Shown: one piece after another, positions 1 through 7,070 of the stretch
How the letters are laid out: each line of letters opens with the position of its first letter
Position numbering within the stretch: position 1 is the stretch's first letter
NCBI GenBank assembly: GCA_002494015.1
Contig: DLAR01000057.1
Coordinates: 1-11,981, forward strand
Reading direction: 5' to 3'
From: Porphyromonadaceae bacterium UBA7042
GTDB lineage: Bacteria; Bacteroidota; Bacteroidia; Bacteroidales; Muribaculaceae
Length of the DNA: 11,981 bases
Made by a program: the position numbers and the translations under genes
The notes under the pieces: model-generated
The model's database searches: none
Seen by the model: the letters and a program-made list of their open reading frames with translations, nothing else
Told to the model about the DNA's origin: nothing

Positions 1-48
1 AGCTACAGCTATGCTCCCTCGATTCATGACAAAATCCGACTCATGTAA
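1..48 (+). CDS. Transposase C-terminal fragment (partial, 5' end outside window)
   Basis: Frame 1 reads SYSYAPSIHDKIRLM and stops at TAA 46-48. Only 15 residues are visible, so no catalytic motif can be checked. The reading as a transposase tail rests on position: it stops 37 bases before what looks like the terminal repeat of an insertion sequence, as transposase genes usually do. An overlapping frame (ATG at 11, stop at 86-88) is also open but would run through the terminal repeat, so it is less likely. Confidence 0.35.
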   Translation, partial: SYSYAPSIHDKIRLM

Positions 49-85
49 ACGGGCTTTGGATTCACATTTGTTTTTAAACAACCTC
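1..85 (+). mobile_element. Right end of a putative insertion sequence (IS5-like end, partial)
   Basis: The first 85 bases do not continue the leucine-rich-repeat coding that starts immediately afterwards. They contain a short open frame that closes at 46-48, followed by 37 non-coding bases ending in an AT-rich tract. Read on the minus strand inward from base 85, this gives GAGGTTGTTTAAAAA, which resembles the terminal inverted repeats of IS5-family elements. The next three bases (86-88, TAA) would fit the 3-bp TNA target duplication made by many members of that family. The left end, the matching repeat and the transposase body lie outside the window, so family assignment is tentative. The alternative is an assembly junction. 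Confidence 0.5.
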
Positions 86-2075
86 TAAAGTCACAGCCAT
101 CGGCGAGAACGCGTTTGACGGCTGCGAGGTACTCGCGTCGGTAACAATACCGTCGAGTGTCACCTCGATAGGCAACTATGCGTTTGAATACTGTTATGAG
201 CTGCGCAGTGTCGAGCTGCCCGACGTTGTCACCCGCATCGGAGACTACGCATTCTTTGAGACAGGACTTTACAGCATCTCACTGCCCAACCGCCTGAGCG
301 AAATCGGCGAGGCTGCATTCGGCAAATGTTTCGACCTCGGAGTCGTCAAGTTCAACCAAGCGCTTAAAAGCATCGGCAACAAGGCTTTCCAGCTCTCAGG
401 AATAAAAGAGGCCGTGCTCCCCGCAAGCCTGCTGTCTATCGGCGACGAAGCCTTCAGCGGATGCGAGAACCTCGGTTATGTCGTCATCGGCGACGGGGTG
501 AAAACCATCGGCCAGCAAGCCTTCTACAACTGCAACCACATGCTCGAACTCTCCCTCGGATGGGATCTCGAAACAGTAGGCGACAAGGCTTTCCAAGGCT
601 GCATCATGCTGTCACAGATTATAAAACTGCCCGACAACGTTAAATCAGTGGGCACATACTCCTTTGCCGACTGCACCCTGCTTAAAGGCATCCACATAGG
701 CAAGTCGCTTGAAACAATCGGCCTCGTCGCGTTCTCCAACTGCCGCGACCTCCTCACCGTCACCGTCGATGAAGAGAACCCCAACTTTACCGCCGTCGAC
801 AACATCCTCTACACCAAAGATATGACAAGCGTTGAACTCTGCCCCACCGCCCGCGCCGACGCCTACGAGATGCCCGCGTCAGTAACCGGCGTGGCTCCCG
901 GCGCGTTTTTTATGTGTGGCAGCGTTCCGTCGGTTACCCTTAGCGACAACGTTACCGAAATCGGCGACTGGGCATTTGCCATGTGCGAGACACTCCCCGA
1001 ACTCAAACTCCCCGCATCACTTGTGCGCCTCGGAGACCACGCTTTTGACATGTGCACCTCAGTCAAGTCGGTATCGATTGGCGACAAGCTCGAATATGTC
1101 GGCAAATACGCTTTCAACGGCTTAGCACTCGTAGAAAACTTCGACATACCCTCTACTGTAAGCCACATAGGCGCTTCGGCTTTTGCCGGATGCATAGCAA
1201 TGAAATCATTAGCAATTCCCGAAGGGGTTACCGCCGTGGAAGACGCAACTTTCCAGAACTGTACCGCCCTCCAGTCGATTACCATCCCCGAGTCAGTCAC
1301 ATCAATCGGCGACTTCGCTTTCCAGTTCTGCATGAAACTGCCTGAAATCAACCTCCCCGACGCGGTCACCACCATCGGCCAAAGCGCACTCTACGCCTGC
1401 GTGGGACTCAAAGAACTCACGCTCCCCTCAGAACTGACCTATATCGGCCCGTGGGGTATCGCCGGATGTCCCGAACTCAAAAAAATCACTTGTGGCGACA
1501 AGCTCCAGATGGTTGACTACCATGCGTTTGACTACCTGTCGTCACTCACCGAGATAAACCTTCCCAACTCGCTCGTCATCATTTCCAAAAACGCATTTGA
1601 AGGCTGCTCGAAACTGACCGAAATCAACCTCGGCACATCGCTCGAAACCATCGACGAGGGAGCGTTTATCAACTGCTCGGGACTCAAATCGCTCCACTTC
1701 CATGACGCGCTGACATTCATCGGAGCCGAGGCATTCAAGGGATGCCGCGCCATCACCGCCGTCACCAGCGATGCAGCAGTGCCCCCGGTGATTGACAACG
1801 ACAACGCTTTTGTCGCAACCGTCTACAACAAGGCTCAGCTCGCCGTACCCGCCGAGTCACTCGATGCCTACAAGGAAGCCGAAAGCTGGAAAAAATTTGT
1901 CAATATAACCGCCCAGTCGTCGGCCATCGGCGAAATCGGCGCCGACATTGACGACAGCGATGCCGCGCCCGTCTACTACAACATGAACGGCATCCGCGTC
2001 GACAACCCCGCCCCCGGCCTCTACATCGTGAAACGCGGCACAAAGGTCAACAAAGAATACGTTACCCGCCCATAA
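86..2075 (+). pseudogene. BspA-like leucine-rich-repeat surface protein, 5'-truncated by insertion
   Basis: An open frame of 662 codons is filled with BspA/LRR_5-type repeats of about 23 residues. The pattern is VTxIGxxAFxxCxxLxxIxLPxS, and I count 23 repeats between about 90 and 1760. One repeat near 772-882 carries the typical island (NPNFTAVDNILYTKD) seen in this family. After the repeats come a VPAESLDAYKEAESWKKF segment and a C-terminal module at about 1968-2072 (YYNMNGIRVDNPAPGLYIV), which is common at the ends of exported Bacteroidales proteins and suggests surface or secreted targeting. BspA-like proteins are known mainly as adhesins. The frame has no start: a stop lies at 75-77, and there is no ATG, GTG or TTG codon until GTG at 414, in mid-repeat. 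The signal peptide is absent. The first codons (AAA GTC ACA GCC ATC) fit the repeat phase, so the gene probably continued upstream before the insertion. The coding frame is otherwise intact, which suggests a recent event. Confidence 0.8.
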
Positions 2076-2105
2076 ACTACAAAACACACTATAAGCTACT
2101 GTAAC

Positions 2106-2148
2106 TAAGCAGGGAGAGGCGCGGCATGACCGCGTCTCTCCCCGCTTA
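2106..2148 (+). terminator. Long hairpin terminator after the LRR gene
   Basis: The arms GGGAGAGGCGCG (2112-2123) and CGCGTCTCTCCC (2131-2142) pair over 12 bp with one G-U and a 7-base loop. After one A/C mismatch, outer arms TAAGC and GCTTA extend the stem to 2106-2148. It lies 30 bases after the LRR stop. There is no long T tract, so termination efficiency is uncertain. Confidence 0.7.
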
Positions 2149-2262
2149 TAACCGTCAGCATCCATTGCAGGCAAAACACCCTCTTTCACATTTCATGCAA
2201 TCCACTTCGACACGGGCCGGCGAAAGTTCAGCAGGCAAAAACGACAAAAACGCTTAAACTAT

Positions 2263-2293
2263 TTTGATTACTTGCGATTTTATTGTATCTTTG
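2263..2293 (+). promoter_or_regulatory. Bacteroidales-type promoter of ppiD
   Basis: TTTG at 2263-2266 (-33 element) and TATCTTTG at 2286-2293 (matches the TAnnTTTG -7 element) are separated by 19 bases. This is the spacing of the primary sigma factor promoter of Bacteroidota. Transcription would begin near 2300, leaving a leader of about 95 bases before the ATG at 2396. I saw no convincing leader structure. Confidence 0.75.
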
Positions 2294-2395
2294 CGCGATT
2301 GAAACGTGGCTTTTGTCCCCTCGCCGACAACGGGCACATTTCCTGACCCCCGATACCAATCAGAAAAATAAACAAAACAACCACATAAACTTAGA

Positions 2396-4468
2396 ATGGC
2401 AACATTAGAAAAAATCCGCAGCAAGTCAGTGCTCTTGCTCGTCATCATCGGTGCCGCCCTGCTGGCGTTTATCATCGGTGACTTCTTCACGTCGGGCCGC
2501 ACGCTCTTCGGCACCGGCACGACTATCGCAAAGGTAGGTAATCAGAAAGTCGATGTTCAGGAGTTCCAGCGCCGCGTTCAGGAAGCCACGCAGCAGGCTC
2601 AGGCACAAGGCCGGAAAGTTGACGGTTCGGTGATCCAGCAGCAGGTCCTCAACAGCATGATTGCCGAAGCACTCTTTAATCAGGAAATCAAAGACCTCGG
2701 CATCGTTGTCACCGACGACGAGCTCACCCGCATGATGGTGGGCGAAAACTCTGCTTTCGTCGACCAGATGGTGCGCCAGCAGATGGGTGCAGAATCGGCA
2801 CAGTCGCTCCACGACATGGCCTACAACCCCGGAAAATACGGCATCTCGCAGGAGCAGGCCGTGCAACTCCAGCAATACTGGGTAAGCCTCGAAAAACAGG
2901 TCGAGCAGATGCTTCTGCAGCAGAAGTTCCAGAACCTGTTCAACGGCACTATGGTGGCCAACGACCTCGACACCCGCGCCCTCTATGACGACAACGCCGC
3001 CACCGCCCACATCCTCTATGCTAAAAAAGACTTCGCCTCGCTCGAAGACGCTAAATACGAAGTGAGCGATGCCGAGCTCCGCGACGCTTACAACAAGGAC
3101 CGCAACCGCTACAAGCTCGACGAAGACGTGCGTTCGGTAAGCTACATCGCCGTCGACATCGTGCCCTCTGCCGACGACATCCTCAAAGGCCAGCAGAAAG
3201 TCGAGGACGCAATCGCCGCCCTCAACGCCCAGCCTGAGACTCAGGGTCTTGCCGACATGCCCGACTTTGTCGTTGACCGCAAGAAATACACTCAGAAAAA
3301 CATTGAGTCGCAACCCCGCCTCAAGGCGTTTGCCGACTCGGCATCAGTAGGCAAAGCCGCCCTCGTCAACAAGGTCGGCAACGACTACACTATCGCCAAG
3401 CTCCTCGGCCGCCCGAGCGAAATCGACGGCGCCACCATCGACTTCATGATGGTTCAGGGCGACCGCGCAAGCATCGACTCCCTCGTCACCGCCCTCAACG
3501 CCGGTGCCTCATTTGACTCCATCGCAGCCAACCCCCTCGTCGCTTCTTCACAGAAAGACATCGAGGTATCGCTCGTTGACCCCAACTATGCCACCGTCAA
3601 GGAGGTTATCGAAAACGCTCAGGTGGGTCAGTTCTTCACCCCCGACACAATGGCACAGAACGGCCGCATCTTCCGCGTCACCAAGCGCGACGATGCCGCC
3701 CCCGTCTATGACCTCGCCGTCGTGACATTCACCACCGAGCCTTCCAACGCTACCATCAACAACCTGCAGGCCAACCTTCAGAAATATGTAGCTGAAAACA
3801 AGACCTCGGCCGACTTTGCCAAGAACGCCACCGACGCGGGTTACTCCACATTCCCCGCCCAGATTTCAGCCTCGTCGCCCCAGCTCGGCGGCATGACCGA
3901 CTCCCACTCGGCCGTCGCTTGGGCAATGGATGCCAAGAAAGGGGAAGTTTCACCCGTGTTTGGCGACATCACCTCGGGCAAATTCATAGCCGTGGCCCTC
4001 AACGACATCTATGACGACGGTTTCGTACCCGTGCGCGACACTCAGGTAGCCACTTCGCTCACCGCCCGCGTGCGCAACGACAAGAAGGCCGCCGACCTCA
4101 TCGCCCAGTACAAAGGCAAGGCCAGCGACATCAACGGCTATGCCAAGCTGATGGATGCCCGCGTCGACACCACCACCGTCAACTTCGGCCAGTTCATGAT
4201 TCCCGGCCTCGGCATGAACGAGAGCGAAATCATGGGCGTCGTTGCCAACGCCAAGGAAAACACCCTCCTCGGCCCCATCCAAGGCAACAACGGCGTGGTC
4301 GTTGTATATGTGACCGGCATCGACAAGGAAGGCCGTCCCTTCAACGCCGACGAGAGCGCAATCCGCTTCAACCAGCAGCGCGGCGCGGCCCGTCTCGGCA
4401 ACAACATCAACAACATCCTCATCGGCAACAAGAAAGTAACTAACAACATGAACACCTTCTACAAGTAA
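2396..4468 (+). CDS. ppiD: PpiD/SurA-type peptidylprolyl isomerase, membrane-anchored periplasmic chaperone
   Basis: The protein has 690 residues. A short cytoplasmic N-terminus is followed by one membrane helix at about 11-31 (LLLVIIGAALLAFIIGDFF). The rest would be periplasmic. Residues ~45-190 form the long helical, Gln-rich SurA_N-like chaperone region (IAKVGNQKVDVQEFQRRVQEA and onward). Residues ~345-430 fit a divergent parvulin domain, with the ASFDSIA and GQFFTPDTMAQNGRIFRV segments in the usual order. A second, weaker parvulin-like stretch occurs at ~505-540 (AVAWAMDAKKGEVSPVF). In the family, PpiD sits at the inner-membrane translocon side and helps newly exported proteins fold. Prolyl isomerase activity is often weak, and the degenerate domain here suggests mainly chaperone function. 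Length and layout match Bacteroidales homologues. The ATG at 2396 is directly before the membrane helix and downstream of a clear promoter. The gene is monocistronic: terminators lie on both sides. Confidence 0.92.
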   Translation: MATLEKIRSKSVLLLVIIGAALLAFIIGDFFTSGRTLFGTGTTIAKVGNQKVDVQEFQRRVQEATQQAQAQGRKVDGSVIQQQVLNSMIAEALFNQEIKDLGIVVTDDELTRMMVGENSAFVDQMVRQQMGAESAQSLHDMAYNPGKYGISQEQAVQLQQYWVSLEKQVEQMLLQQKFQNLFNGTMVANDLDTRALYDDNAATAHILYAKKDFASLEDAKYEVSDAELRDAYNKDRNRYKLDEDVRSVSYIAVDIVPSADDILKGQQKVEDAIAALNAQPETQGLADMPDFVVDRKKYTQKNIESQPRLKAFADSASVGKAALVNKVGNDYTIAKLLGRPSEIDGATIDFMMVQGDRASIDSLVTALNAGASFDSIAANPLVASSQKDIEVSLVDPNYATVKEVIENAQVGQFFTPDTMAQNGRIFRVTKRDDAAPVYDLAVVTFTTEPSNATINNLQANLQKYVAENKTSADFAKNATDAGYSTFPAQISASSPQLGGMTDSHSAVAWAMDAKKGEVSPVFGDITSGKFIAVALNDIYDDGFVPVRDTQVATSLTARVRNDKKAADLIAQYKGKASDINGYAKLMDARVDTTTVNFGQFMIPGLGMNESEIMGVVANAKENTLLGPIQGNNGVVVVYVTGIDKEGRPFNADESAIRFNQQRGAARLGNNINNILIGNKKVTNNMNTFYK

Positions 4469-4495
4469 TTGTAGAGCGGTTTATGGTTTAGGTTA

Positions 4496-4521
4496 TCCGT
4501 CTTCCGCAAGATCAAGACGGA
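4496..4521 (+). terminator. Hairpin downstream of ppiD (possible terminator)
   Basis: TCCGTCTT (4496-4503) and AAGACGGA (4514-4521) form a perfect 8-bp stem with a 10-base loop, 28 bases after the ppiD stop. It is followed by GTGAATAAAAA, without a T run. It may terminate ppiD or protect the 3' end of its mRNA. Confidence 0.4.
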
Positions 4522-4538
4522 GTGAATAAAAAGTGAAA

Positions 4539-4556
4539 TTTAGGCTTCGGCCTGAA
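4539..4556 (+). other. Small UUCG-tetraloop hairpin
   Basis: AGGC-TTCG-GCCT at 4542-4553 is a classic stable UUCG tetraloop hairpin. Three more pairs (including one G-U) extend it to 4539-4556. It is the second of three hairpins between ppiD and the next gene. Its role is unknown; it may stabilise the ppiD 3' end. Confidence 0.4.
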
Positions 4557-4597
4557 GGAAGACAATGGTTTACATCGAAAAAAAGGCATTATCTTCA

Positions 4598-4616
4598 TCA
4601 CCTTTCACCTTTCACC
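4598..4616. repeat. TCACCTT tandem heptamer repeat
   Basis: TCACCTT occurs twice in tandem (4598-4604, 4605-4611) and is followed by a partial third copy, TCACC (4612-4616). Read on the minus strand this is a GGTGAAA-type repeat. It lies in non-coding sequence between ppiD and the regulator gene. Confidence 0.6.
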
Positions 4617-4653
4617 GTGACACTACCGCATTTCCTCTAACGCCATAACAATG

Positions 4654-4684
4654 CCGGCGGCCTCCCTTCCCGGGAAGCCGCCGG
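4654..4684 (+). terminator. GC-rich intrinsic terminator before the regulator gene
   Basis: CCGGCGGC (4654-4661) and GCCGCCGG (4677-4684) pair perfectly. A TCCC/GGGA inner pairing and the palindrome TTCCCGGGAA (4667-4676) lie inside the loop. TTGCTTT follows. The hairpin falls inside the longest possible open frame of the next gene, which argues that this frame's first ATG (4651) is not used. Confidence 0.7.
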
Positions 4685-4749
4685 TTGCTTTCACCCTGCC
4701 GCCACGCCAGAGGCCGTCTTCCCGCGTTTTTTCGCAACTTCGCACCACG

Positions 4750-6495
4750 ATGAGGCATCTCCTTCACATAATCACGCTGACGCTTGTGGCGGCCTTTATT
4801 TCGGCCGTCACGGGATGCTCGCGCGACAACCGCGCAATCGCCACCCTCGACCTTGCCGACAGCCTCCTCTCCACCAGCCCCGACTCCTCCCTCGCCCTCG
4901 TCACGTCAATCGACACCTCGGCCCTATCCTCCCCCGCCGCCCGCGCCCGCTGGGCCCTCTCCTACACTATCGCCCGCGATAAAAACTTCGTCGACGAGAC
5001 CGACGACTCGCTCATATCGGTTGCCGCACGCTATTTCGCGCAGAAAAATGACACCCGCCGAGCCATGCTCGCCTATTATTACCTCTCACTCGTGCAGTTT
5101 AACGCCAGCAACTACACATCCTCGGCTGTCTCGGGACTCCGATCGCTGAATTATGGCGAGGAACTGCGCGATTCTTTCTGGCTCGGGCGCATCTGCGAAC
5201 TGATGTCGCGCATCAACCACAACACCTACAACATGCCCGAAACCGAGCGATGGATTAACCGCGCCGTCGAGATGTTCAAAGCAGGCCGCGACACAAACTT
5301 CTACTTCGAGTCAAAAATTAACCAAGCCATCTGCTACACCAATCTTGACGACCACACCCGCGCAATCGCCATCTTGGACTCAATAAAACCGCTGCTGCCA
5401 ACCATGACACAATATATGCAAGGAGCATGGCACGAATGTTATATCAGTCCCTATTTAAAGACGAAACAGTATGACTTAGCTTGGCAAAAAATCACTGACT
5501 GTGAGCAGTTTGGAGATATTATTGTAGAAAATAGCGAATTTTATTCTCAGAAAGCGGTATTAGCACTGGCATGGAGACAATATGATAATGCGTTGAAATA
5601 CCTCAATGACGCAAAATCTTTATCATGCGATTCCACCACTGACATTCACTACATAACCGCCCTCGCTACCTATTATGATTCGATAAAAGAACCGACAAAA
5701 CAGCTCATTCTAACCCAAACGCTGTTGAATCTGCAAAACGAAGGCGTTAGCGAAGCTATAAAACAGTCTGTTGCAATAGCTCAACGAAACTATTACCTTG
5801 ATAAAACATTATTTCAACAATTAAAAATAAGAACCTCACGGTTCATCATACTATTACTCGGCTTAATTCTTGTCATACTAACTATCTGTGGAACATTCTT
5901 TTATAGACAACACATCAGGATTAAAAACGCCGAATTAGAGAAACGTCTCATTGAAATCAATACATTGAAACAAAACTTGTATGATAATAATGGACATTTT
6001 TGTGAGCTTTTTTCGGACATAAAGGAACGCGAACACGAAATATCACGTTTATCACTCGCACTTGATAGCAAGGCCAGTGAAACAGAAAAGCTGCAACTGT
6101 TAGTTAACGAGCTTTTTGCCTCACATTTCGAGACATTAAATAAATTAGGTAACGAATATTACGAATGCCTTGACGGTTCAAACCCACAAATATTTTATCG
6201 GAATCTTGAAAAAGAAATCAACAAACTACATAGACCGGATTTTATAGACAATCTTGAAAAGATTGTCAACGAATGTAGGAACGGAGTCATTGACCGTCTA
6301 AAATCTATTTCGTCTTTAACCCGAGATGAAATCACATTCCTTACCCTTACCTTTGCCGGACTTTCTCCAAGGGCGATATGCCTCATCCTTGACTATAAAG
6401 TAAAATCTATCTATACTCGACGCGCTCGTATTAAAGAAAAAATAGAAAAATCCAACAGCGAACACCGGGATTTTATTCTCCGGCTACTACGATAA
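4750..6495 (+). CDS. Membrane-tethered TPR-like regulator: lipoprotein signal, one membrane helix, coiled coil, C-terminal HTH
   Basis: The protein has 581 residues from ATG 4750 (MRHLLHIITL). This start gives a lipoprotein signal peptide with Cys at residue 23 (AVTGC); the frame is open further up to 4651 but that extension contains a terminator hairpin. Residues ~24-350 are helical and TPR-like (ADSLLSTSPDSSLALVTSID, then paired helices such as YDNALKYLNDAKSL), probably periplasmic. A membrane helix spans ~365-385 (IILLLGLILVILTICGTFF). A charged coiled coil follows at ~388-455. The last ~60 residues form a LuxR-like helix-turn-helix (LTRDEITFLTLTFAGLSPRA, then ICLILDYKVKSIYTRRARIKEKI). Topology would be TPRs outside and DNA-binding tail in the cytoplasm, a layout known in Bacteroidales TPR/HTH regulators. 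I infer that it senses an envelope signal and controls the operon starting at 6674. Base composition changes sharply near 5400 (residue ~217): GC-rich codons before, AT-rich codons (TTA, ATA, AGA) after. No enzymatic domain is visible. Confidence 0.85.
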   Translation: MRHLLHIITLTLVAAFISAVTGCSRDNRAIATLDLADSLLSTSPDSSLALVTSIDTSALSSPAARARWALSYTIARDKNFVDETDDSLISVAARYFAQKNDTRRAMLAYYYLSLVQFNASNYTSSAVSGLRSLNYGEELRDSFWLGRICELMSRINHNTYNMPETERWINRAVEMFKAGRDTNFYFESKINQAICYTNLDDHTRAIAILDSIKPLLPTMTQYMQGAWHECYISPYLKTKQYDLAWQKITDCEQFGDIIVENSEFYSQKAVLALAWRQYDNALKYLNDAKSLSCDSTTDIHYITALATYYDSIKEPTKQLILTQTLLNLQNEGVSEAIKQSVAIAQRNYYLDKTLFQQLKIRTSRFIILLLGLILVILTICGTFFYRQHIRIKNAELEKRLIEINTLKQNLYDNNGHFCELFSDIKEREHEISRLSLALDSKASETEKLQLLVNELFASHFETLNKLGNEYYECLDGSNPQIFYRNLEKEINKLHRPDFIDNLEKIVNECRNGVIDRLKSISSLTRDEITFLTLTFAGLSPRAICLILDYKVKSIYTRRARIKEKIEKSNSEHRDFILRLLR

Positions 6496-6503
6496 ACATT
6501 CAT

Positions 6504-6567
6504 ATTTTCATATAGTTACAGGTGAAGAATATTTTAAAATATTCTTCACCTGTAACTATATGAAAAT
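6504..6567. repeat. Perfect 64-bp palindrome between regulator and operon
   Basis: Bases 6504-6535 are exactly reverse-complementary to 6536-6567, with no spacer at the centre (ATTTT|AAAAT). The arm begins ATTTTCATATAGTTACAGG and contains TGAAGAATATT (6523-6533). It starts 8 bases after the regulator stop. As RNA it would make one long stem with almost no loop and could end transcription of the regulator gene. As DNA it could be a two-fold-symmetric protein site or a small mobile palindrome. There is no T tract on either side, so a standard intrinsic terminator is not certain. Confidence 0.9.
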
Positions 6568-6587
6568 CAGCAACTAACAAACAGCGC

Positions 6588-6598
6588 TGAAGAATATT
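6588..6598 (+). repeat. Extra copy of TGAAGAATATT downstream of the palindrome
   Basis: The 11-mer TGAAGAATATT is found in each arm of the palindrome (6523-6533 forward, 6538-6548 reverse) and again here as a single forward copy about 40 bases further on, ahead of the operon promoter. It may be an additional binding half-site. Confidence 0.5.
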
Positions 6599-6611
6599 AT
6601 ATCATCACAAA

Positions 6612-6648
6612 TTTGCATTTATCTCATTTGCATATACTAATTTTGCAT
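6612..6648 (+). promoter_or_regulatory. Operon promoter with three TTTGCAT repeats at 15-bp spacing
   Basis: TTTGCAT occurs at 6612-6618, 6627-6633 and 6642-6648, each exactly 15 bases apart. The third overlaps TAATTTTG (6638-6645), a match to the TAnnTTTG -7 box. The first TTTG (6612-6615) is 22 bases upstream of it and could act as the -33 element. Transcription would begin near 6652, about 20 bases before the ATG at 6674. The repeats may be operators as well as promoter parts. Confidence 0.6.
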
Positions 6649-6673
6649 CCAAAAATTTAAAAACTTTTATCCT

Positions 6674-7051
6674 ATGTACAAAACTATTATCACAACATTT
6701 CTATTAGTAAACCTGATTCCTCCTAATTATATTTGTGCAGGAGAATCCCAGTCAAAGGTTAATATAAAATTTAAATCACAAAACCCGCGCCACAATCGTG
6801 TTCCGTTCCAAAATCCCGTGGACGAGGACAGCAATATTGACGCATACGTTGACAACGGGAATCTCACCATTATCTTTGAGGAAAGCGAAGGTATGGCAAC
6901 CCTTAAAATCGAAGATTTGACCGACGGCAGCATCTCGACAATGCAGTTCCACACCTCTGCACCCCTCGTCATCCCGATTGGAGACCCCTCCGCTCCCCTC
7001 GTCTTCACCATCACAACCGATGCCAGTAACGAATATCAGGCTTGGCTGTAA
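6674..7051 (+). CDS. Small secreted DUF3244-like protein
   Basis: The protein has 125 residues. A signal peptide (MYKTIITTFLLVNLIPPNYI) has a likely cleavage after CA at residue 22; the Cys at 21 lacks a good lipobox, so a soluble secreted product is more likely than a lipoprotein. Residues ~48-125 look like the small beta-sandwich DUF3244 family common in Bacteroidales. The pattern is PVDEDSNIDAYVDNGNLTII, then repeated short strands ending with FTITTDASNEYQAWL. No biochemical role is established for the family as far as I know. It is the first gene of an operon, with 19 bases to the next gene. The 5' end is AT-rich but the part from about 6780 on is GC-rich like the housekeeping genes of this window, unlike the genes that follow. 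The family call is by eye. Confidence 0.75.
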   Translation: MYKTIITTFLLVNLIPPNYICAGESQSKVNIKFKSQNPRHNRVPFQNPVDEDSNIDAYVDNGNLTIIFEESEGMATLKIEDLTDGSISTMQFHTSAPLVIPIGDPSAPLVFTITTDASNEYQAWL

Positions 7052-7070
7052 TAACAGAAACAGAATCAAA

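Noticed and set aside
11..88. Short ORF from ATG 11 as the 5' end of the LRR gene by frameshift
   Set aside because: It has no signal peptide or LRR-like residues and runs through the likely insertion-sequence terminal repeat.
414..416. GTG 414 as the start of the LRR protein
   Set aside because: It is a Val in mid-repeat. The same frame and repeats continue upstream to about 86, and no signal peptide would be present.
863..1375. Minus-strand open frame (170 codons) inside the LRR gene
   Set aside because: Its regular repeats only mirror the LRR periodicity on the other strand.
2426..3313. Minus-strand open frame (295 codons) inside ppiD
   Set aside because: It is antisense to a well-supported ppiD gene. 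The translation is a Val/Leu/His-rich shadow with no motif.
6978..7070. Upstream extension of the first lipoprotein gene to ATG 6978
   Set aside because: The extension overlaps the DUF3244-like gene out of frame and places a Pro/Ser-rich stretch before the signal peptide. ATG 7071 gives a normal lipoprotein start.
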